The notes: generated by a model not told the origin, from the sequence alone. DNA of 64,000 bases from Actinernus sp. WN-2022 (GCA_030867875.1 JAOWCC010001501.1:32322792-32386791), one strand, 5' to 3'. Positions 32,101 to 45,098 are shown, counted from the first letter of the stretch. Made by a program: numbers and translations.

Positions 32101-33128
32101 CACAGAGGAAAGCTGAATCAACACTAATGGGGTATACCGCTGCCACCATCGCGGAAGCATCAGCCATGATGGTAATTTGCCTTCTTTCCATATTAGGCAA
32201 TGGAAGTCTATTCATCATCGTGCACAACACGAGTAGATTACACACTGTCTCCAATTATTTTATATTAAGTTTAGCTGCTGCTGACCTGTTGGTTACAGGT
32301 GTTAGCGGGTCCGTGACTGCTTCTGTCATTCTGCGAGGTGATTGGATGTTTACTGAAGAAGCGTGCATTGCGTTTGGGTTTATCACCATGACAGCATTCA
32401 TTGCGTCAGTAGCAAACTTAATAATGATTGCATTGAATCGGTATTTTTACATTGTACGCTGGAAAAAGTACAAAATATATTTTACCAAAATGAAATCAGC
32501 CATATATGTAGCTATAGTATGGCTATTGTCTCTCTCTTTATCCACCCCACCCCTCTTGGGATGGAGTGAGTATAAATTCCTTCCTGACAAGTCGTTGTGT
32601 TTTGTAAACTGGCCTTCAAATGTGTATTACATGTACTTTATGATTGCTGTCTGCTTTTTTGGACCCCTGGTTACCATGGCAACATGCTATTACACAATTC
32701 TCCGCTTCACGAGGTCCCTGAAACAACGAATTTCCTCACAAGCTGTACGTTCTCAAGGATTTTCTCCAATGCACCAGCAAGTCTCTGAAGAGGAAGCTAA
32801 ACTAACCAACACTCTACTGCTAGTGGTCGCATGCTTTGTCGTCTGCTGGGCACCGTGTGTTATAACAATGTTCCTAGATGTTTACTACCCGTATCGACTC
32901 CCAAGAGCGGTTAATATCGGGAGTGTAATACTCGGGTACTTCAACAGCATGTGCAACCCTATCGTCTATGGCGTTCGTAACTCGAATTTTCGTAACGGCT
33001 TTCGGAACTTGTATGGGAAGATGTTTCCTTGCATTTTTCGAAGGGTTCATGACAGTGTAGATAGCGAATCAGGCAGCGGATTAGGAGCGACGATTCGTAG
33101 GACTGGAGGGAATTCAGATACCCGTTAA
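32085..33128 (+). CDS. Class A (rhodopsin-like) GPCR, intronless, orphan
   Basis: 347 residues, full length for a short-loop class A receptor. Visible hallmarks: TM1 GN at 39, TM2 LSLAAADLL (61-69), TM3-end NRY at 118-120 in place of DRY, the disulfide pair Cys94 and Cys172, TM4 Trp, TM5 Pro, TM6 CWAP at 254-257, TM7 NPIVY at 291-295, a Phe/Arg-rich helix 8 and Cys316 as a likely palmitoylation site, then a Ser-rich tail (DSVDSESGSG) suited to arrestin binding. It is a plasma-membrane receptor coupling to G proteins; ligand unknown. The general pattern resembles the melatonin-receptor/opsin-related group expanded in cnidarians, but the position of the opsin Schiff-base Lys is Tyr, so it is not a photopigment. 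I chose the first ATG of the frame because it gives a short extracellular N-terminus before TM1. Confidence 0.9.
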   Translation: MSTDVPQRKAESTLMGYTAATIAEASAMMVICLLSILGNGSLFIIVHNTSRLHTVSNYFILSLAAADLLVTGVSGSVTASVILRGDWMFTEEACIAFGFITMTAFIASVANLIMIALNRYFYIVRWKKYKIYFTKMKSAIYVAIVWLLSLSLSTPPLLGWSEYKFLPDKSLCFVNWPSNVYYMYFMIAVCFFGPLVTMATCYYTILRFTRSLKQRISSQAVRSQGFSPMHQQVSEEEAKLTNTLLLVVACFVVCWAPCVITMFLDVYYPYRLPRAVNIGSVILGYFNSMCNPIVYGVRNSNFRNGFRNLYGKMFPCIFRRVHDSVDSESGSGLGATIRRTGGNSDTR

Positions 33129-34369
33129 TTACTTCGAGAGATACTGTGAGGGCTTGTTCGAGTCCTAACACGACAGAGGAGCTACCAGCCATGCGATAGT
33201 GTTTTTACAACGACCGTCAATGTTCTCGCAATATGATTGGCTAATTTTCACATGCAATATTTGGACGTCATTCGTCAAGCAGTGCGCGCGCGGTCGGCTT
33301 TCAAAGCGGCGTTTTCCGGTGCAGAGGTTGTGTAAATACTGCCTCTCCACAGGCTCTTATAAATTCCAAGGAATTCGAAGCGTGCGGTCGGAGAAGTTGG
33401 GACGAGCGCGCGAGGAACGACGGGAAGGAGAAAAATGAAAAATAAGTTTCGATCCCCCCCCCCCGTTCCCATCTTTCCTTTCGAGCCCTGCTGGCAGATG
33501 TAAACATCTGATAAAAAGAAAAAAAGAAAATGAGGATTCTAAAAACATTTCATCGGCACCGGGATAAAATAATCGTTGAGTCAAACTTCCCTGTGTTGTG
33601 CCATTTGTCAAAATTTGAGCTCTCTCGAGTCGAGCCAATATATTTTCGGCGAATTAGTGATTGACTATGCGACCAGTTCGACCGATCTTTTAGAACTAGA
33701 ACCACAGGTACTCCAAGCTCCCTCTAGGTATATAAATTAGACTTAATTTGTTTGTAAATTTAGAGTCCGTCTGAACGTTTTTTTTCATCCTCTTAAAAAT
33801 AAGACAAGGTTGGGCACTTAAGTCGGACTGAAGCGAAACGGCCTCAAAGCCTCCAATCGCCTTGTATTCTTTTCGTATCCTCATAACAATTGCTTACAAT
33901 GTCCTTTACGAATTAACATAAGGACATTTTGCCCTACTGGTATCGGTAGATACTTCTGGAATTATATTCCTCTTTCTATCCGAAAAAAAAACGACAAGAA
34001 CCTTTTCAAGAAAGCACTTCAGAAATATTATTTTGCTCAGTACTAAGTAAATTTGTTTTTCTTTATACTTCGCGATTTTCGACCAGCGGTTTGCTGTCGT
34101 GTGTCATTTTTTCAACGCGTCGTTCTTGTAAATGCATATTTCCATTCAAAACTTCTTTCTTTCCTTTCCTTTTAGGAATAAACACGTGTTGTTGTGTTGA
34201 GAAGATGACGTCACATTCGCTGGAAATTAGCTCTGTCACGGAACGGGTTCGAGTAATGGCGGACCCCCAAAATAAGACTTCCCGTCGTCATATCACAAAA
34301 CGGTGCATCCACTCCTTATCCTCATTGTTTCTGTTAAACTCTGAGCCGCGTTTTTGATTTACTGATTTT

Positions 34370-34397
34370 GTGGTCTAAGTCACGTGACTTAGACCAC
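34370..34397. repeat. Perfect 28-bp palindrome centred on GTCACGTGAC
   Basis: gtggtctaagtcac is followed by its exact complement. The centre GTCACGTGAC is an E-box that equals the CLEAR/TFEB-type consensus. No gene starts close by. Confidence 0.75.
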
Positions 34398-34980
34398 TTT
34401 CCTTTATAATTACTGTATTTCATCTACTTTTTGTAATTACTTAAGCAAGCTTAAGATGGAGATAAATAAATAAATAAATAATTGTTTTGTGCTGGGCCAC
34501 TAAAAAGACGGCTGGTTGAGCGGAAAATACGATTCACAGCGATTTCGACGTGCCAAAATGACAAGTTTATTGAAATTGGCGACCTAAAAGTTCCCTCTAC
34601 GCGTACTGGTGTCTTCTGACGGCGACTAATGAATTAGTCAGTGACTAATGAGTAGGCCAACTATCGAACGTGCCCTAGGTGTAAATTCGAGGCGATTGGC
34701 GGCTTTGGAGCGAATTTACGGCGGTTTTCGTTCAGTGAATCCGTATTGTTTTTCGACTGAATTGCCCAACGTTGTCCTATGTTTTTAGGAGGGTGGAAAA
34801 ACGGAAAGTAAAAACCCTTCAGATGGCCTCTAGACCCACAAAAACTAGAAGCAATAAAGGAATGGCACATTTTGAAAAAAATGGCAGCCCAAGCTCTAAA
34901 TATCTAGTTACTGACTAATAGCGTTTGTATGGGAATTTCAACGAGCTAGAAATCACAAAAGAATTATGAATAAAAAGAGC

Positions 34981-35096
34981 TTATTACACGGAAAGTTGTG
35001 TAATACGGCTGGGTATTTTTACGATTCAGGCTCGAAAAAATAAAATTGACGAGTAAAAATTCCCAGCCGTATTACACAACTCTTCGTGTAATAAAT
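34981..35096. mobile_element. Foldback element, about 42-bp arms
   Basis: ttattacacggaaagttgtg and taatacggctgggtattttt pair with aaaaattcccagccgtatta and cacaactcttcgtgtaataa. Spacer about 30 bp. Non-coding. Confidence 0.7.
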
Positions 35097-35823
35097 TGTT
35101 TATTATACGACAGCTAACACGAACAAAACATGTTTGTTTTCGCTTACCTTACAGCTCTGTTTGAAGAAAATCTTGAGAAGAAATCTCGAGAGAAGAAATC
35201 TCTCAGCCCAATGTCGGGGGCGGGCGCGCACTGAAAAGTTTTTTTCGCGCGCTAAAAGCTGATTGGCTGTTACTCAAACAGCCCCATTTCGATTGGCTCG
35301 CGCGCTTACAAAACCTTTTAAGTGTTGAATAAACCTGTGCAAACCGGTTTGTGACCCGTGTAATACCGTCTCATATTTGCACTCGTTTTAGCCCGTATTT
35401 GCACTCGAAAACGCCAAGTCGTATAATAAAATGCATTATCTTGCTTCCATAGTGTATCACTTGCCGTCTGTGTGGTAACAGGGTTGATATGAAGCGATTT
35501 TAGCAGGAATCAACCTCATAAACTCTGTTAAATTATAGAGTTTAAAATAATTTGCCATTCCTTCACCTTTAAAGATCTGAACCTAAAACCTGGGCTTTTT
35601 ACTAATTTTGGTTTGCTCTATCCATGTTGTTCTAGCGCTATTTTTTTGATTGACAGACTAAAAAGGTCACGTGTCAGGTCCTGCAAAGGGCCTATTCCTA
35701 GGGCAATTAATGTTCCACATCGATCTTCAATTTTTAATTCAATCAAATATCGATTACTTTGATCTCATCAATTAACATTCCAAGCATTCCATTCTGCTAA
35801 AATCGTAGTGAGTGATCGAGTAG

Positions 35824-35895
35824 CCTCCTAAAGCAGACCCCCGCGGCGACGTCCGTTTCACTTGCAAGTCGTCGCGGGGGTCTGCTTTAGGAGGT
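35824..35895. repeat. GC-rich hairpin, about 28-bp arms
   Basis: cctcctaaagcagacccccg plus cggcgac pairs with gtcgtcg and cgggggtctgctttaggagg, loop about 15 bases. Confidence 0.75.
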
Positions 35896-36656
35896 CAGTG
35901 ATAGAGTGAGTGACACGATTGCCTCCATCCCGATAACTCGTTCCTGCGCTTGCGCGAATCCACGAGTTAAAAACAGTCTTAAACTGTGACGCAGGACATT
36001 CAAATAACGGTAATTTTAAACTGGCTATTGTCTGTTCAATTACCTTTTAGAGATTTATTTTGGTACAGTTTTGCCTCAAACATACATGTTTTGCAATGCT
36101 CTGCCTAGCCTCTTCCGCAGATTAAAAATCAGATTTTAAAAATCGCGAATTGGGTTACCTGTGACTCCGGGAGAGAAGAGGACTTCTCTCTCGGCTCCAA
36201 TCTCCCTCTCTTTTCTTCATCTGCCACAGGGAGCCCATAATCTGATTTCTTCAAAAGATAGAGATGCCTGCGGAGGAGGCTATGCTCTGCCAAACCAAGC
36301 TTACTTTTGAATGATAGCATGGTAGTGACAGTCTGGTGAGACTAGCTAATAAACTTGTGGCCGACATGGGACCTACGATTTTACATCCATATCCGAGACG
36401 TAACGACGCCTAGGGAAGGTTTTAAACTCAGTTCGACGTGTTTTGATCTCATGATCAAACATAAGTAAGAAGACTTTTCTCAAACTCATGAATTATTCAT
36501 GATGGTAGGCCACCAATCACTGGATGTATACCACACCACGTGTATGCAGTTGGATACCCAGTAAAAACATGTATACCAATCAATAGTGTAACTGGTTTAT
36601 ACCACTTTAGTAATCTACATATTCATAACTCTAAATATGACACTTGGAATTAACTA

Positions 36657-36821
36657 TTCACTCTGTTCACCTGGTGGCCATCTTGGATTCAAAGCGAGGT
36701 AATCCTTTGTTTTTGCCAGGTTAGTCTCGCAGTGAGGGATAGTCAAAACGAGGCTCACCTGGCAAAAACAAAGGATTGCCTCGCTTTGAATCCAAGATGG
36801 CCACCAGGTGAAAAGAGTGAA
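36657..36821. repeat. Long hairpin, about 65-bp arms
   Basis: The left arm (ttcactctgttcacctggtg to tttttgccaggt, 36657-36721) and right arm (acctggcaaaaacaaagg to gtgaaaagagtgaa, 36757-36821) pair almost completely around a 35-base loop. Both arms include CAAGATGGCCACC or its complement. Confidence 0.8.
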
Positions 36822-37637
36822 TTGGATGACATCCTACTGTAGCTTTACATAAGGAGAAGTAAAGGAAAATATAGAAATATGGTGATCAAGCATTATTTAT
36901 CTTTATTTACAGCAATGTTGAAAGAGCAATTGTTAAATGCGCCTTTACGGAATTCATTAACTTACTCATTGCTTGCACCAATAAGTATGACTTTATACTA
37001 TGCGAACTGAAAGAAAAGATGGAAATAAAAATCAGAAAATAAAAGGGTCAAACTCAAAAATACTTACTGTTGTTTCTGAGACTGAGAGGCCATTTTTGCT
37101 CTGGTTTTGTTTACGCGACAACCTGTATTACAACTGGATAAATTTGTAAAGTTGTTAGCTGTATCATTAAAGAAATCCGCCTAGAGTGAAAACAAACAGT
37201 TTAGCTATAATATTTTGTACTTTTTTGAACGATATGAAGCAGAAAACAAGAAATAATAAGGATAATACACTCACGTCTTCCACGCAACGCCAAACTGGAC
37301 TCAATGACCTCGGCGCCGACGCCGCAACGGCGGTTTTCGAAGGCGCGAAACCCGACCGGTATACCATACTTCTGATTGCCGTCTCCGTCGCGAAAACGTC
37401 TGGTGCTTATGTTCCCTATTAGCTAGGGGGTGCGGGGCCCAGACAACGAAAGGGGGGGGGGGGGGGGGGCGGCCCCCGTAAATCTGCCCCTGCTATCAGA
37501 CCGTTTGTTGAAACAACCGTGAAATAACAAGTACAAAAGTGTATGCAACAATATACCAGGCAAACAAGTTACTAATGACTTATGAGTTCAGGTATTGTTT
37601 TCGTGTGAGAAGTCATATCAAAAACTCGAGCTTAGTG

Positions 37638-37709
37638 TTTCACCAGGGGTCCTAACACCTCGAAACAATAAAATGTTCTCGGTGTTTGGATCCCCTGGTA
37701 AAACACACC
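37638..37709. repeat. Short hairpin element
   Basis: gtgtttcaccaggggtcc and taacacc pair with ggtgtttgg and atcccctggtaaaacac, with a loop of about 20 bases. Confidence 0.6.
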
Positions 37710-38394
37710 TTCACGCTTGTGATTTTCTTTGTAATATTCTCATTACTTATTCATGAGTTGGAGGTCTAACCATTTGCAGTTCGATCACGGCCAGCACCTT
37801 CTACTCAACTTGAGTGCTGGTCTAGATTTTGAATCGAGAAGTGGGAGATCAGGTTAGTTGGCGATTTTCTTGAAAAACCGTTTCATTAAAATGTCGGGTT
37901 TGAAGGGAAAACACGCTTATAGATATAAATATAGTTAATATTTTACGAAGTTCTATTACCAATAGTGTTCGTCTCTTCAGATTGAATTGTTCTGCTTACA
38001 GAGACAGAGGTAATGTCTTGTGTGATATATTTTGATCATTTATTTACTAATCAAACCATAAGCTGTCGGAATCGTGACTCAAAATCCTGACTGGAGACAA
38101 AACTAAAACTCAATCAAAACTAGGAGAACATTCCAGTCAACAGGCATAGGTCTTGTTCTTTTTAAAATGAACCGGAAGATTTAGTTCTTTCTTTAATAAA
38201 AATATATTCTTACTCTGTGAAAACTCACACATGGTAGTCATTATTAAAACTACAAATATAATTCTCTAGCTCTAACCTGAACCGATCTTTACCTTAACAC
38301 AACTTTGGATGAGAAGTTCTTCCCTTCACAGAAAACAACGAAACACTGCATAATTTTCATCCTATTATTTGTGCGCTTTCAAATCACACCCTAA

Positions 38395-38779
38395 GGGCCT
38401 TGTTACAAGGGACAACTCTACCGAGCGTTTATATGGAAAGCTAACATCGGAGACACATTTTTGATTCCAAGAATCGCATCACAGTGCGCGTGCTCTGTGT
38501 GATCGATTTGCCCCGAGTTGTCCCGGTTAGAAGGGACAAAGTGTTTATATGGCGTATTGATGGCGGAAAGTTATCCCGGGAAGAAGGGACACCCTTCTCG
38601 CCGAGACGAGATATCCCTGGGTCAGGGACAACCCTTCTACCCGGGACGAGTGTATTCACAATGTAAACAGTTGATTGTGGTTTACAGAGAAATGTATGGA
38701 AAGTTGTCCCTCCCCGGGTAACTCGGCTAGAAGGGTTATCCCTTCTACCCGGCACAACTTTCTCCATGTAACAAGGCCC
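38395..38779. mobile_element. Harbinger-type MITE, 385 bp, TAA target duplication
   Basis: It starts gggccttgttacaaggg and ends catgtaacaaggccc; TAA flanks both ends (38392-38394 and 38780-38782), as expected for PIF/Harbinger. The interior has repeated agaaggg and tcccttctacccgg blocks in both orientations. It interrupts sequence paralogous to the 3' flank of the zinc-finger gene (see 51000-51240). Confidence 0.75.
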
Positions 38780-39214
38780 TAAATCATAAACCTTGTTCAA
38801 AGATATCGTTGTCCTGAAAAACGTTTCTTCCAAACTAAACATGTTCCACTGAGTGACTGACAAAAATGTAGCTACTGAACCCGGCATCAATTGCCCTATA
38901 TCATTATGACGTCAAATCAAAACAATCTATTGTTTAAACGCTAAGGATCACGGTCGTGCGAGGGGGACAAAACAGCAACAACACAAAGGAAATCGCTATC
39001 AAATGCATTTTGTAGAATAGCGGTAATAGCCACCAAATACGGTAAATATTGTGGGATAACATTGATACAGCTGTTATCTGGAAACCAGACAATTCGAAGT
39101 TAAATTTTCCTCAGCAGAGCAGATTTAGTTCAAAATTCTATTGTTCATGTCGATTCTGTCCCCCTCATAAACAAGATGTGACGTCATAATGATATAGGGC
39201 AATACTAACATCTC

Positions 39215-39947
<733 letters not shown>

Positions 39948-39980
39948 TCATTACGCAAAGGAGCCAACAACAGCACCGGC

Positions 39981-40220
39981 ACACGCTAAATAGGCTTGCA
40001 TTTCATGGTTGTTCGTGACGGTGATCCACTGCCAAGCAAACGAGCAGCCTCGGTAGTTATATTCCTTGAAAAGAACTCTGTTGTTCGCATTCGGCTTCTG
40101 AGAATTGCAACTAATTTATGCATCGTGAAACGGCTATCAGTATGGAATTTTCTGCCTCGTTGCCCAGACGTCTCTTTCGCGAGTGGGGAGCGATAAGAGT
40201 CGGCTGGTTTCCCAGGCTAC
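39981..40220 (+). repeat. About 240-bp dispersed repeat, copy 2
   Basis: Same orientation and almost the same sequence as 11650-11900. Confidence 0.75.
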
Positions 40221-43200
40221 GGCGCGCGCGAATTCGTGAGTAGCTTGGAAAATAAACATCGAAGAGAAAACGATAAAGCCCTGAAGGATGGAGATCGGAG
40301 AAAACTTCGAGGGGTGCTCAAACGGCTTGTTTTCGGAGGAGAAAACGAAACTAAAGGAGAATGAATTTAATACGAAGTTGCCGATAGCTGAAGTTCTAGC
40401 AATTCCTAAAGTGAGAGTGAAATATTAGTGTTTAGAGTGCAGAAAGGTCTATCATACTAAATGTTGGTTCATGATAAGACACGAAGGAAGCTATATGGAG
40501 CTATTAATATCAAACCGCGAAAAAAGCAAAAATTGTCAGAACATCAAACGAAAACTACAACGGTTTGCCATAAGTGAAAACACGAATATTCTCTCTATTC
40601 ATTCTATCGCGTGACTGTGTACGAACTCGTTTGGAAGGTCCTTGTTGATGAAATTGATAAAAGCCGAAGGGGAATAACAACGACATTCGTTATAACCATA
40701 ACTCCCATAAACAACCGTAGGGTCTAATCATGCAAAGTCGGGACCTGGCTAAATCACCGAGAATTGGAATTTAGCGTGTCGTTTTTGTGGATGGAGGAAA
40801 ACCGGAGAACGCAAAGAAAAATCCTCGGACCAAGGACAATCGATACCAACAAATTAATAATAATAATAAAGACTTTATTTATGGAGGGTAACACATAATA
40901 GTGCAGAACACTAATAAACTTGTGGCCCTAAAAACTAACCCAGTACAACCACATGATTGCATTCCTCCAAAAGGCCTATAATTGGGTTAGAAAAGTAGGA
41001 GGTATTCTATAAGTTTCCCACCCACAGTCACACCCCTTCCCCATACTATTTTCCCAGCACATTCAGTGATTTTTAGATTGTGTCCAAAATCTAAGATTTT
41101 TCGCAAAAAAAATGTCTAGTGTCGAGGCCTTTCATTTTGTTCTGAAACCCAAATGGGTATATTTAATAAGTATCCCAAAGGAGAAAGCTTGGTAACATGT
41201 TTTTGCTGGGTTTATTGATTTGTTAAGGCAATATGTTATACTGGTAGTACACTTTGTATTGACCTCTGGTACAGTATATTAAATTAGACGATAATACTTG
41301 GGGTTTGTACAAATCATAACTTATATTCCATTCTAGCTAGCTGCATGGATGATATATGCTATTTAAATCTGTATATCTGAAGTGAACTAAGATACACATG
41401 AACAGTGAAAACAATAAAAAAAAATTGTTGAACTCTCAGACTTACTGTACATAAAACTATAGCCGGTTCATGTACTGTACAACATAGTAACCTTGACAAT
41501 AAACCTATCAAAATTATATTATAGTCAGATGTAATATAACTGAAAATAAATTATTAGAAATGAAGATTTGAGGCTCAGTTATAATTAGCATAGATCTGAA
41601 CCATCAAGTTTCATTGAAAATTATCACTCTAGCTCTATTAAACATGCCTAATTTACATAGCAGAAACCTTGCTAATCGACTCTTCTGACATGGTGCAGGA
41701 CTCGATTGACAGTAATGCTCGCCGACTTCGGCCCAGGATAACTAAAAAGTTGAACTGAGCAGGTAATTTGTGTACCTGCATGGACAACTAAAACAAAGAC
41801 ATAAAGGCAAACCAGATCTTAAGGCAACCAGCCTAAAATCAAATGTTGAGCACTGTGCTGGCCATGTTGATTAATTGACTCCCAGGAGGATAAATTTTGT
41901 TTTGTTTTTGCTAGTCTAAAGTTGTTGAGAAACTGCACAATACTTCAGGGCATTAACCTAGGGTCAATTCCATGAAGTGAAATCATCATAAGGCTAATTA
42001 GACAATGAATACAAGTTAAGGTACATTGCGGGATTCAGAGTTCCAAGCATTAGAACTCTATCTACTGTGAAGGACTCTAACTTCCATAAAGCATGAGTGT
42101 TCATTGTCTAACCACCTTATGGTCATGCACTGACCAACAAATATATTTTTAAATAATTGTGCAGTGTTTTTTCCCAAAAATAAAACCTTGTTCACGTGCT
42201 AACTTAGTTGTTTGGGACACTGCTTGCACTATTGGTTATGAAGTATGTATACAGTGTTGCTGTAAATACAACCCTTGTATTGTAGCTTAATTTGGGGGGA
42301 TTTTTACCATGAGTGAATCTCGAAATTTTAATGCCATCTCTATGGGGGATTATGAAACGTCTTGAGAACTTTTACAATTTCTCATCTCGCCCTTCTTCCT
42401 CCATAGAACTTTTATAATTTAATTAATTCTCATCTCGCCCCTCTTCCTCCATAAATAATGAATGGTCCATATAAAGTTTTGATGTACTGATGTAGTACTT
42501 CTTCTTTTATTACATGCATGTACATGTAATATGGAGCATAAGGAAGAGTTCTGAATGTTTGGCAATTAAGTTCTACTGGTTATTATAAGTAAACCATCAT
42601 TTGATATAGAACTGTGAATACATAAGAATATTGTAGATAGAAGGCTAATTTCAGATGAAGGAACATTGTGAATAGTAAACTGAATTTCAAGGGAAGACCA
42701 CAAGGAAGTAATCTCGATCTGCAGTAGATTCACTGGGGCATCCCTGGTGCCTTAACTTTCTCTCAACCATCTTGACATATGTCTAAGTGGATAAAATTAA
42801 GTAACATTTACATTTTGTTCCGCATAACAACCTTAACATAAGCTACACCACTATCCTCAAAAGTCACCAAGTTGCAATTGGTACATAATTTGCAGCTTCA
42901 AATTATACAACCCTAACTCGTAAAACTATGTCTAAGCCACAATTTGATGCAAATACAATCACGTTAAAGGAGAATTTGAACAACGACTACGTGAAAAACT
43001 ACGTCCCAAAATACACAACATTCTTCCAAATTTGGCCCTAAAAAGGCCCGTTTTGGGGATGCGATTTTCTCCAAAACAGAATAAAATGAAAGTAAACAAC
43101 GGAGAGAATCACTGGGTTCTAGTGATATGGGGAGTGCGTTATGGGTAAAATGAATAAAGCGGAAGCGGGAAAATTAAACCAACGTGTTTTATGATTATCA

Positions 43201-43236
43201 TTAATTGTTAAATCGCTTTAAAGTAATCATAATCAT
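40221..43236. other. About 3 kb, AT-rich, no recognisable gene
   Basis: It contains an AAT microsatellite and a LINE-tail-like end near 40855-40890, a terminus of the GCCTTTTGCAG MITE family in inverse orientation (40945-40983), a hairpin pair cataaggctaattagacaat (41985-42013) / attgtctaaccaccttatgg (42098-42124), and a short tandem duplication (tctcatctcgccc..cctccata) near 42380-42455. No open frame above about 60 codons. Confidence 0.5.
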
Positions 43237-43832
43237 AATAGGCCTTTTGCAGCTAAGTCACGTGCTGATATAATACTTCGTTAACGAATGAATTGAGCTC
43301 GTGATCCCCATGGGAAAGGCGTTGCCATGGATGCTGGATAGCAATGCAAGCCATTTAAAAAAAAATCTATTTTAGAAAGATCGACAATCGATTGGAGGTG
43401 AAAAATAGCATTTACAAACAGGTTTTGCTGATAACAATACCGATCTCGTACAAGGCTTCTTAATAAATGATGTCAAAAAAAATTGTACTATTGTGTTTGT
43501 TTCTCACAAAAAGGTATTAATCTTGCAAATTTTGTAACATTTCTGCATTTAATACCTAATTGTGATTAGCTTTCGTGGATCCTGTGACGTCATAAGACGA
43601 ATCAACTCCTCCCTAGAGAAAACTACTACAATAGAATCCCGTAGATTTTCTTTGTGACATCACCTAATGAATCATTCCCGCAATTCGGGTAGCGTTTATT
43701 CTAGTTTAATTTCTGCTTCTGCCTCTCAAAGAAAACTAAGTTAGACAACTGAAGTATATCAGAAATAGAATTTGGGGCAGAGAGTTCATTTTGTTTTACT
43801 TGCACTTTATGCCTAGCTGCAAAAGGCCCATT
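43237..43832. mobile_element. MITE of the GCCTTTTGCAG...TCACGTG family, copy 3 (longer)
   Basis: It starts aataggccttttgcagc with gtcacgtgct inside and ends tagctgcaaaaggcccatt. The first 200 bases match copies 1 and 2 in inverse order (agaaagatcgacaatcgatt, ggaggtgaaaaatagcattt); the rest up to 43832 is unrelated, so an insertion or a longer member. Confidence 0.55.
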
Positions 43833-44009
43833 CTACTGACATCCTAACCCGAACCACAAAACGAACCCTAACCATCGGACGAGTTCACGGGTAAACGATC
43901 GACGGATTCTCAATCACCTAGAGCTCGGGTCCACAGGTATTAAAACAAGAAGAGAAGGTGAATTAAACGAGAGAAAGTTTTTTCGAGCGGTCCTACGTGT
44001 TGTGCAGTG

Positions 44010-45098
44010 TAGTGCAATAATAATAATAATATAATAATAATAACCGTTCTTAGAACGCATTATGCAAGCCTCAATGCGTTTACAATATGAATATAAATTT
44101 AACAGTACTTAGTTTAAAAAGATTCGAGATTTACATTTTTCTTAAAATATATAATAATGAATAAATTGTTCCACGAAGCAATAAATAAACACACTATTCT
44201 AAATTATAATTGAAAAGGTGTGTCTTAAGACACGACTTAAAATTAGTTATTGAATTTGCACTTCGTATCCTAGCTGGTAGTGCATTCCAGAGCCTGGGTC
44301 CTGCGATCGAAAAGGCGCGGTCCCCATGCGTGGCAGAGAAAGATTTGGGGACGGTTAAAAGACCCAGGTTGGAGGAGCGCAAACTACGGCCAGGAACATA
44401 AGGCTTAATTAGATCATTAATATAAGATGGCGCGCACAAATGGATAGACTTAAAAATTATTAAACAAATTTTAAAAATAATTCGCTCTCTAATAGGTAAC
44501 CAATGTAACTGGCGCAAAATCGGTGTAATGTGCTCCCTCTGTCTAGTGCGTGTAACGAGCCTTGCTGCCGCGTTTTGCACGCGTTGTAATTTAGACAATT
44601 CTGTGGCAGGTAGCCCATACAAAAGAGAGTTACAATAATCCATCTTTGATGAAATAAAAGCGTGAACTAACCGTTCCGTACTCGACTTACTGAGGTATTT
44701 TCGTATTCTTCCTATGTTCCTTAGGGCGTGTAACGCGGACCGGCATATTTTATTAACCTGAGTGGCCATAGTCAAATGACGGTCAAAAATGACACCTAGG
44801 TTACGGGCCTCATTTACAGGTACTATACTATGCTTGCCAAATATTATGTTAGAGATAGGCTCCAACTTACTAAACCTAGAAGAAAAATGGATTATTTCCG
44901 TCTTTTTTGAATTGCATGCCAGTTTGTTCGCGAGAAAGAACGTTTGAATGTCAGTAATACAATGATCTAAATCAACTAAGGCTGACTGCCGAGACGCAGG
45001 ATTCATCGGCGTGATATACAGTTGTGAGTCATCAGCATAGAGCATACAGTCCAGACCATGTAACTTGATTATGTCTTGTAGAGGGGCAAAGTACAATA
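44010..45098 (-). mobile_element. 5'-truncated CR1/L2-type LINE
   Basis: It holds the C-terminal part of a reverse transcriptase and a 3' end with a (TTA)n/(TTATTA) tail (44018-44044). The truncation point at about 45098 lies just upstream of the YADD motif. The flanks agtgcaata (about 44010) and agtacaata (about 45091) may be a slightly diverged target duplication. Confidence 0.8.
44194..45096 (-). pseudogene. LINE reverse transcriptase, C-terminal 300 residues
   Basis: It starts within the palm with LDCMLYADDSQLYI (catalytic YADD), followed by FFLANKLACNSKKTEI, RNLGVIFDRHLTM, the CDYCNSLLYGLP-like SKMDYCNSLLYGLP and QLHWLPIRERI, and ends SCLKTHLFNYNLE. This is the CR1/L2 pattern but another family than the 13.5-kb LINE. 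The remaining frame has no stop, but motifs before YADD, and the endonuclease, are absent. The first residues MYFAPLQDIIKL probably follow the upstream truncated palm sequence. Confidence 0.82.

Larger units (their letters stand above)
33129..38391. other. About 5.2 kb without recognisable gene
   Basis: It contains a C run near 33448, a perfect 28-bp palindrome (34370-34397), several strong hairpins listed separately, and a G run near 37448-37468. Small open frames, including 37186-37422, show no domain or splice context that I could support. Confidence 0.5.

Noticed and set aside
32085..33128. Opsin assignment for the GPCR
   Set aside because: The Schiff-base Lys position six residues before NPxxY is Tyr.
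33199..33638. Overlapping open frames just 3' of the GPCR
   Set aside because: Low-complexity, poly-C-containing stretch; no homology that I can recognise.
37186..37422. 78-codon open frame, possible exon
   Set aside because: No domain, no convincing splice partner; composition similar to its surroundings.
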